From assembly GCF_000523235.1 (NCBI RefSeq), contig NZ_CP006850.1, forward strand, positions 806,001-870,000: 64,000 bases of DNA, read 5' to 3'. The notes beneath the pieces are model-generated. The model had not been told where the DNA came from and did no database searches. It saw only the letters and a program-made list of their open reading frames with translations. Of this stretch, positions 59,747-64,000 are shown in pieces; the first letter of the stretch is position 1, and every line of letters starts with the position of its first letter. This DNA is from Nocardia nova SH22a. GTDB lineage: Bacteria > Actinomycetota > Actinomycetes > Mycobacteriales > Mycobacteriaceae. A program made the position numbers and the translations under genes.

Positions 59747-59937
59747 AACCGGGTTCGCGCGCAGTCGCCACTCGTCACCCGCATCTTCCACGGCCCGGAC
59801 ATCCAGCGCGCGGAGGCCTTGGTGGACACCATGTGCGCCGCTGGCGAGAAAGCCACCCCCGCCGAAGCCCACCAGGCCGCCGATTGCAGATCTGGAGCGA
59901 AACCTACCTGAACTGCGGAAAAGCTGTCGCAGGGCAG
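59747..59937. other. degenerate region before tRNA-Arg
   Basis: No intact gene. One plus-strand frame reads VTRIFHGPDIQRAEALVDTM, then CAAGEKATPAEAHQAAD and a stop, which looks like the tail of a coding sequence without a start. It may be the remnant of a gene cut by integration at the tRNA. Confidence 0.4.
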
Positions 59938-60010
59938 TGCCCTCGGCAGGATTCGAACCTGCGACACCCGCTTTAGGAGAGCGGTGCTCTATCCCCTGAG
60001 CTACGAGGGC
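59938..60010 (-). tRNA. tRNA-Arg (anticodon CCT)
   Basis: 73 nt on the minus strand. The acceptor GCCCTCG pairs with CGAGGGC. The D region is GCTCAGGGGATAGAGC, the anticodon stem CCGCT/AGCGG encloses loop CTCCTAA with anticodon CCT, and the T arm is GCAGGTTCGAATCCTGC. Discriminator A is at 59938. CCA is not encoded. Its 3' end faces the accessory region to the left; tRNA-Arg genes are frequent integration sites. Confidence 0.93.
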
Positions 60011-60246
60011 GGTCTCGCCGGTGCGGCGATCGGCCGGGCCAGTTTAGCGTGCCTCGGGCCGGTGGGCCGCATCGTAGGACGGATATGGCGTTGGTGGTGG
60101 TAGTTGCCTTGCGATCGGAGGCTCGTTCGGCTGTCGGGGGCGTTCTGTCCTGATTGCGATCGAGTCTGTCGTGTTTTTGCAATCGTGTACGGCGGCGGTG
60201 TTGCAGGCTGGGCTGACAGTAGAGGTTGGTACGGAGAGGAAAGCCC

Positions 60247-60615
60247 ATGGCGGTTGCCACGTTGAAGATGCTCACCTTGGACAGTGCCGATTCGCGGCGG
60301 GACGCGGAGTTCTGGGCGGCGGCGCTGGGGTGGGAGATTGCGCATGTGCAGGACGAGTACGCGATGCTGACGGGGCCGGATCACGCTATCGGGTTCGGCA
60401 CTGTTCCGGATTATCAGCCGCCGACGTGGCCGAACGAGAACGGCACGAAGCAGTTCCATCTGGATCTGGCGGTCGAGGATCTCGAGGTCGCCAGTAAGGA
60501 GTTGGTCGCGCTGGGTGCGACGGTGGCGGAGTTCCAGCCGGGGGAGACCTGGCGGGTGCTGCTCGATCCGAGTGGGCACCCGTTCTGCCTCACGCTCGCT
60601 GCAAACTGGGGCTAG
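60247..60615 (+). CDS. VOC-superfamily (glyoxalase-like) protein
   Basis: 122 aa from ATG 60247 with GAGAGGA upstream. The paired beta-alpha-beta pattern of the vicinal-oxygen-chelate fold is visible: LKMLTLDSADSRRDAEFWAA, then FHLDLAVEDLEVASKELVAL and VLLDPSGHPFCLTL. Candidate metal or substrate residues are the His in FHLDL and the acidic and His positions in LDPSGHPF. Single-domain members include lyases, isomerases and antibiotic-binding proteins; this one cannot be assigned. Confidence 0.82.
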   Translation: MAVATLKMLTLDSADSRRDAEFWAAALGWEIAHVQDEYAMLTGPDHAIGFGTVPDYQPPTWPNENGTKQFHLDLAVEDLEVASKELVALGATVAEFQPGETWRVLLDPSGHPFCLTLAANWG

Positions 60616-60689
60616 CAGACCTCGAACCCGCGGCCGGTCCAGGTCAGGAAATCCCGGGCCGTGCGGCGGAGCCCGTTTGTGTGCGGCAT
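60612..60689 (-). pseudogene. short duplicate of the Acg-like C-terminus
   Basis: A 25-codon frame ends in RRTARDFLTWTGRGFEVC, closely resembling the end of the neighbouring Acg-type gene (RRSPEDFLTFTDR). AGGTCAGGAAATC is repeated at 60641-60653 and 60717-60729. It looks like a partial tandem copy of a 3' end and is unlikely to be a gene. Confidence 0.35.
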
Positions 60690-60702
60690 GACGGCGTCGT
60701 GT

Positions 60703-61680
60703 TCAGCGGTCGGTGAAGGTCAGGAAATCTTCCGGGCTGCGGCGCGGGGTCGGTGGGGCGACATAGTCGTGCGGGGCGGTTCCCAGGCGGATCAGGACCT
60801 GGGGGATTCGGTCGGGGTCCGGGAGCAGGGCGCCGATGGCTCGCAGCGCGGCGGGGATCTCGGTGATGTGGGTGAGGGGACAGGTGGCCAGGCCCGCGGC
60901 GGTGGCGGACAGGAGAGTGGTCGACAGGGCCTCGCCGGTGGCCAGCCAGTCGGGTTCGGAGTTGGCCGCGGTGCTGAGGGCTACGAGGGTGGCGTGGTCG
61001 GGGGCCTCGGCGCGATGGGGTGCGCCGGGCGGGACGGGGAAATCGCGGCCGACGTCCACCAGGGCGGCCTCGCGGGCGGTGGCGAGCGCGGCGGGCGGGA
61101 TACCTTCCGCGAGATCGAAACTACCTGTCCACCAGCGTAGTTCGGTTTGATAGGGGGTGTCGTACTGATGCATGGCGGCGGTCTGCCGGGAGGCGGCCGC
61201 CAGGCGCGGGCGCACCTCGTCGGCGATCGCGTCCAGGTGGACCCGGGGATCGGTGACGACCTCGGCGAGCTGTCCGATCAATTCCGGGCGGTCCGGCGGT
61301 GACATCGGCAGCCGGTCGCTGCGGCGCTCGCGGATGGCGGCGGCCAGGGCCCGTTCGCGATTCGACGGCGGCCGGGGCGTATCGAATTCGGCCACGGCGA
61401 GCAGGTCGTGACGGCTCTCCTCGGGGGAATAGTGGACCGTGATCGGATACCCCTGTGCGGCGAACGCGATGCGCGAATGATGCAGCATGGCACCGCAGCT
61501 GATCACCTCCTGCCGCCCGCTCGGATCGGCCACCGTCAGCTGCCGGTCGGAATCGCTGGACAGCTGTAGTCGCGTGCCGTCGAACTCCCACTGCCACGGC
61601 TGGGTGTTGTGCACGGACGGTGCGCGCGCCGCCAGTTGCAGCGCGGCGACGATGATCGAGCGGTCGGGCACATTCGGCAT
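60703..61680 (-). CDS. Acg-type FMN-binding nitroreductase-like protein
   Basis: 325 aa with GGGAG upstream. Two nitroreductase-like halves are present. The first has QLAARAPSVHNTQPWQWEF, a known Acg pattern; the second has STAANSEPDWLATGEALSTT and CPLTHITEIP. Acg (Rv2032 in M. tuberculosis) binds FMN without clear nitroreductase activity and belongs to the DosR hypoxia regulon. Here it diverges from a tandem universal stress protein, as members of that regulon often do. A DosR-like element at 61857-61876 lies between them. Confidence 0.83.
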   Translation of the reverse strand: MPNVPDRSIIVAALQLAARAPSVHNTQPWQWEFDGTRLQLSSDSDRQLTVADPSGRQEVISCGAMLHHSRIAFAAQGYPITVHYSPEESRHDLLAVAEFDTPRPPSNRERALAAAIRERRSDRLPMSPPDRPELIGQLAEVVTDPRVHLDAIADEVRPRLAAASRQTAAMHQYDTPYQTELRWWTGSFDLAEGIPPAALATAREAALVDVGRDFPVPPGAPHRAEAPDHATLVALSTAANSEPDWLATGEALSTTLLSATAAGLATCPLTHITEIPAALRAIGALLPDPDRIPQVLIRLGTAPHDYVAPPTPRRSPEDFLTFTDR

Positions 61681-61845
61681 GGATGTCTCCCAGAGCGATG
61701 ATTCGTCGGGTACATGCTGTTCGGGTCGATCAGCACCCAGTATCGCAGCAACCGGCGCACGCGGGCGGGCGGTTCGAATTCGTGCCCACGACCGGGCGGT
61801 GTGCCCGCGGCGCGGCGGTGTCCGATCGTTGGCCGGGCGTCGTCT

Positions 61846-61876
61846 CGGGACGTAGGGTGGGGACGTCTTCGCCCGA
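61846..61876. promoter_or_regulatory. DosR-box-like element between Acg and Usp genes
   Basis: GTGGGGACGTCTTCGCCCGA at 61857-61876 resembles the dormancy box (half-sites GGGAC and GTCCC, here GCCC), and another GGGAC half-site lies just upstream at ~61847-61851. It sits 44 bp before the Usp start, a typical activator position. The match is imperfect. Confidence 0.4.
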
Positions 61877-61919
61877 TGTGCCGCTCGTGATCCGCAGCTG
61901 AAGAAGGTGGGACTTGCGT

Positions 61920-62771
61920 ATGGCTACCAAGGCGCCCGTGGTGGTGGGAGTCGACAGTTCCGACGATGCGGTGCAGGCCGTGCGCTGGGCCGCGAATGAC
62001 GCGGCGCTGCACAAGGTTCCGCTCGAAGTGATCTCCGCGGTGCCGCCGCTGCCCGGTGAGCGCGCGGCGGATGACGCCGCGCTCGACTACCATTCGCGAC
62101 TCGGTGAGCAGGCGCGGCAGGCGGTCGAGGCGGCCGCGCGGGTGGCCGCCGATATCGCGCCCGCCGTGGAGGTCACCACGGCCGTCGTCGACGCGGCGAT
62201 CATTCCCGCCCTGCTCGACAGTGCCGCCCGAGCCCGGCTGGTGGTGGTCGGCGCGCGCGGCCTCGGCGCCTATCAGCGCAGTCTGCTCGGTTCGGTCAGC
62301 ACCGCGCTGGTGCGGCACGCACACGGTCCGGTCGCGGTGGTGCCCGACGATCCGATGCTCGGTTCCGAGCGCCCGGTACTGATCGGATACGACGATTCCC
62401 CCTGTAGCGCCGACGCTCTCGCGATCGCGATCACCGAGGCACGGCGCCGCGCCGTTGACCTGACGGTCGTGCACACCTGGCAGCGATACGGGGACTATCC
62501 CTCCCCGGCCGCCCTGCAGGAGGAGGGCGCGCGGCTGCTCGACGCCGCGCTCACCGTGCACGAGGATCCGGACGAGCCGGTGACGGTGCGCCGGATCGTG
62601 GTCGAGGACCGTCCGGTCCGGCGGATCTTGGCCGAATCGGCGAATGCCCAGCTGGTCGTGGTGGGCAGCCACGGTAAGGGCGGATTTCCCGGCATGACGC
62701 TCGGGTCCACCAGCCAGGCGCTGATGCACAGCGTCGAATGCCCGATCATCATCGCCCGGCCGCGCGACTGA
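61920..62771 (+). CDS. tandem universal stress protein (UspA x2)
   Basis: 283 aa from ATG 61920. Two Usp domains are clear: residues ~6-142 (VVVGVDSSDDAVQAVRWAA) and ~150-283 (VLIGYDDSPCSADALAIAI). The ATP-binding GxxG(9x)G(S/T) motifs are GARGLGAYQRSLLGS and GSHGKGGFPGMTLGS, both intact. Mycobacterial tandem Usps of this form are induced in hypoxia by DosR and bind ATP or cAMP. It diverges from the Acg-type gene. Confidence 0.9.
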   Translation: MATKAPVVVGVDSSDDAVQAVRWAANDAALHKVPLEVISAVPPLPGERAADDAALDYHSRLGEQARQAVEAAARVAADIAPAVEVTTAVVDAAIIPALLDSAARARLVVVGARGLGAYQRSLLGSVSTALVRHAHGPVAVVPDDPMLGSERPVLIGYDDSPCSADALAIAITEARRRAVDLTVVHTWQRYGDYPSPAALQEEGARLLDAALTVHEDPDEPVTVRRIVVEDRPVRRILAESANAQLVVVGSHGKGGFPGMTLGSTSQALMHSVECPIIIARPRD

Positions 62772-63081
62772 CCTGCGCGGATCACCACGTCGAATCCTGT
62801 TGCGGAGAGCTGGGACGTCGACCGGGGTGTGTCCGGGCAAACTATCTGCGAGCGTGCGGGCTCGGTCACTCATTTGGTCTCTCGAGTCGAGACCCAACCG
62901 ATACGGCCGTGGGCAACCGGCAGGTCACAGCCCCTGTCCAATGCGATAGCCACTTCCTGGCGAAGCATGATCATCCAGCTGTACCGCAGCTACGTGGGTA
63001 GCATCCCTGCCGTTGGCTATCTCACGGCATTGCTCCGTGGCTGTGCGGTTGATCGGATCTTGCTCGCGTCAGGAGGTATCA
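62772..63081. other. 310-bp gap between Usp and aquaporin genes
   Basis: No gene seen. A hairpin GGTCTC-TCGAGTC-GAGACC (62876-62881 and 62889-62894), flanked by TTT and CAA, may end the Usp transcript. The rest up to the ribosome site AGGAGG (63071-63076) is probably an untranslated leader; I do not recognise a riboswitch. Confidence 0.5.
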
Positions 63082-63828
63082 ATGAACGCTCGTACGCTGT
63101 TCGCCGAATTTCTCGGTACCGCGACCCTTGTCTTCATCGGTGTCGGGGCGGCCACATTGTCCTTCGGTTTCGACATGGTCGGGGCCAGCACATCCGCCGG
63201 TGTCGTGGTCACGGCGCTGGCATTCGGCCTGGTGATGTTGATTCTCGCGTACGCGATCGGACCGATCTCCGGGGCGCATATCAATCCGGCGGTGACCATC
63301 GGATTCCTGGCCTCCGGGCGTATTTCGATCACCGAAGCGGTCGGGTATTGGATCGCGCAGGTGCTCGGCGGTATCGCCGGGGCGGCGGTGCTACGGGGGA
63401 TTGTGGGCGGCGCGGCCGGATATTCGACATCGAATCAGGGGCTCGGCGCGGACGGGTTCGGCGATGCTTCGATGATCCACCTCGGCGCGGGCGGTGCATT
63501 CGTCGCCGAGGTCGTGCTGACCTTCATCTTCGTCGCGGTGGTACTCGCCGTGACGTCGAAGGCTGCGACCACCGTAGCCTCCGCCCTGTCGATCGGATTC
63601 GCGCTGGCCACCGTCCATCTCGTCGGAATACCGCTCACGGGCACCTCGGTGAATCCCGCCCGCAGCATCGGCCCGGCCCTCTTCGTCGGCGGCGACGCGC
63701 TGAGTCAGCTGTGGGTGTTCATCCTCGCGCCGCTTCTCGGCGGCATCATCGCCGCGGTGGTCGTGCGCTACCTGTACCCGCGCAGGATCCAGCAGGTGAG
63801 GGTCGAAGAGCTGGTCGACGTCGGCTGA
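63082..63828 (+). CDS. aquaporin (MIP family)
   Basis: 248 aa from ATG 63082 with AGGAGG upstream; the longer frame to 63013 has no such site. Six membrane helices plus the two half-helices with NPA boxes: GAHINPAVT (first) and TSVNPARS (second). The Arg following the second NPA is the selectivity-filter residue. The layout matches water-selective AqpZ rather than the larger glycerol facilitators, which have an insert and Asp after the second NPA. It passes water by passive flow. It converges with the partial flavin monooxygenase. Confidence 0.88.
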   Translation: MNARTLFAEFLGTATLVFIGVGAATLSFGFDMVGASTSAGVVVTALAFGLVMLILAYAIGPISGAHINPAVTIGFLASGRISITEAVGYWIAQVLGGIAGAAVLRGIVGGAAGYSTSNQGLGADGFGDASMIHLGAGGAFVAEVVLTFIFVAVVLAVTSKAATTVASALSIGFALATVHLVGIPLTGTSVNPARSIGPALFVGGDALSQLWVFILAPLLGGIIAAVVVRYLYPRRIQQVRVEELVDVG

Positions 63829-63831
63829 GCG

Positions 63832-64000
63832 TCACACCTGCGCCGTGACCCCTTCGGCGTACTCGCTCGGCTCGAAACGCCTTGTCTTCCACCGGAACAG
63901 CACGGTCGCACCGGGCCAGTTGTTGGTGATGCGGCCGGAGGCGTTGCGGTACCAGCTGGAGCAGAAATTCCAGGGGGTGTTCACCAGGCGCTTCTGCAAC
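63832..64000 (-). CDS. flavin-containing monooxygenase, C-terminal part (cut by window edge)
   Basis: The last 55 codons of a minus-strand gene; its N-terminus is outside the window. The encoded SSWYRNASGRITNNWPGAT matches the C-terminus of the BVMO-type gene at 2964-4436. It therefore belongs to the same family and forms a second copy in this neighbourhood. Its stop is 3 bp from the aquaporin stop. Confidence 0.8.
   Translation of the reverse strand, partial: LQKRLVNTPWNFCSSWYRNASGRITNNWPGATVLFRWKTRRFEPSEYAEGVTAQV

Noticed and set aside
59743..59976. 77-codon plus-strand ORF reading into the tRNA
   Set aside because: It runs antisense through tRNA-Arg, a common false ORF source.
62772..63081. 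Riboswitch (for example c-di-AMP type) before the aquaporin
   Set aside because: The leader is long enough, but I could not match a known consensus; only a simple hairpin is visible.
1..64000. CRISPR array, insertion sequence, integrase or replication origin
   Set aside because: I found no regularly spaced repeats, transposase or recombinase motifs, terminal inverted repeats, or DnaA-box cluster.

Overview
The window is high-GC actinobacterial chromosome with strong G/C bias at third codon positions and dense, often overlapping genes (ATGA, GTGA and TGATG junctions). It carries three cytochromes P450, an acyl-CoA dehydrogenase, F420-type luciferase-like oxidoreductase, Acg-type nitroreductase, several TetR/MarR regulators and an ECF transporter fusion of the type known from mycobacteria. 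This points to a mycolic-acid actinomycete, most likely Nocardia or a close relative. The assignment is inferred from gene content; no rRNA or other marker gene is present.

Layout. 0.1-6.0 kb: ECF transporter (EcfT plus a fused S-A-A' protein), a Baeyer-Villiger-type flavin monooxygenase, a class III metallophosphoesterase and an HxlR regulator. 6.0-13.4 kb: a RibD/DHFR-like reductase, an SMI1/KNR4 protein with leucine-rich repeats, a nitroreductase, an alpha/beta hydrolase divergent from its PadR regulator, an RluA-type pseudouridine synthase and a long acyl-CoA dehydrogenase with TetR. 14.1-24.3 kb: three P450 genes, one in an operon with a 3Fe-4S ferredoxin and a DUF4097 protein, plus an APC permease, an NlpC/P60 hydrolase, an MHYT-domain protein, and MarR and TetR regulators. 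24.4-28.6 kb: a 1047-residue SARP/AfsR-like regulator preceded by four short direct repeats at 11-12 bp spacing, and a lipoprotein zinc peptidase. 28.6-33.4 kb: GMC oxidoreductase and aldehyde dehydrogenase divergent from a PucR regulator across a perfect 22-bp palindrome. 33.4-46.5 kb: DsbA-like protein, TetR/DHA2 efflux pair with a shared operator, a secreted esterase, an LLM oxidoreductase, a diguanylate cyclase overlapping a SAM methyltransferase, a large LuxR-type ATPase regulator and a DUF418 membrane protein.

46.5-60.0 kb looks accessory. It holds two XRE-regulator cassettes with small overlapping ORFs, a secreted lipase, an overlapping pair of unfamiliar membrane proteins (53.1-55.6 kb), a MerR-controlled hydrolase/MFS operon whose MFS gene carries a one-base frameshift, a stub of an ABC ATPase, two divergent MarR genes (one behind a lipoprotein signal sequence), and at its right end tRNA-Arg(CCT). 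The tRNA's 3' end faces this region, which suits old integration there. 60.0-64.0 kb: VOC protein, Acg-type nitroreductase divergent from a tandem universal stress protein, an aquaporin, and the C-terminus of a second flavin monooxygenase cut by the window edge.

Regulation recurs: most regulators lie beside their probable target genes with an inverted or direct repeat between them. Several of them seem to be leaderless, with a -10 hexamer ending exactly six bases before the start codon.
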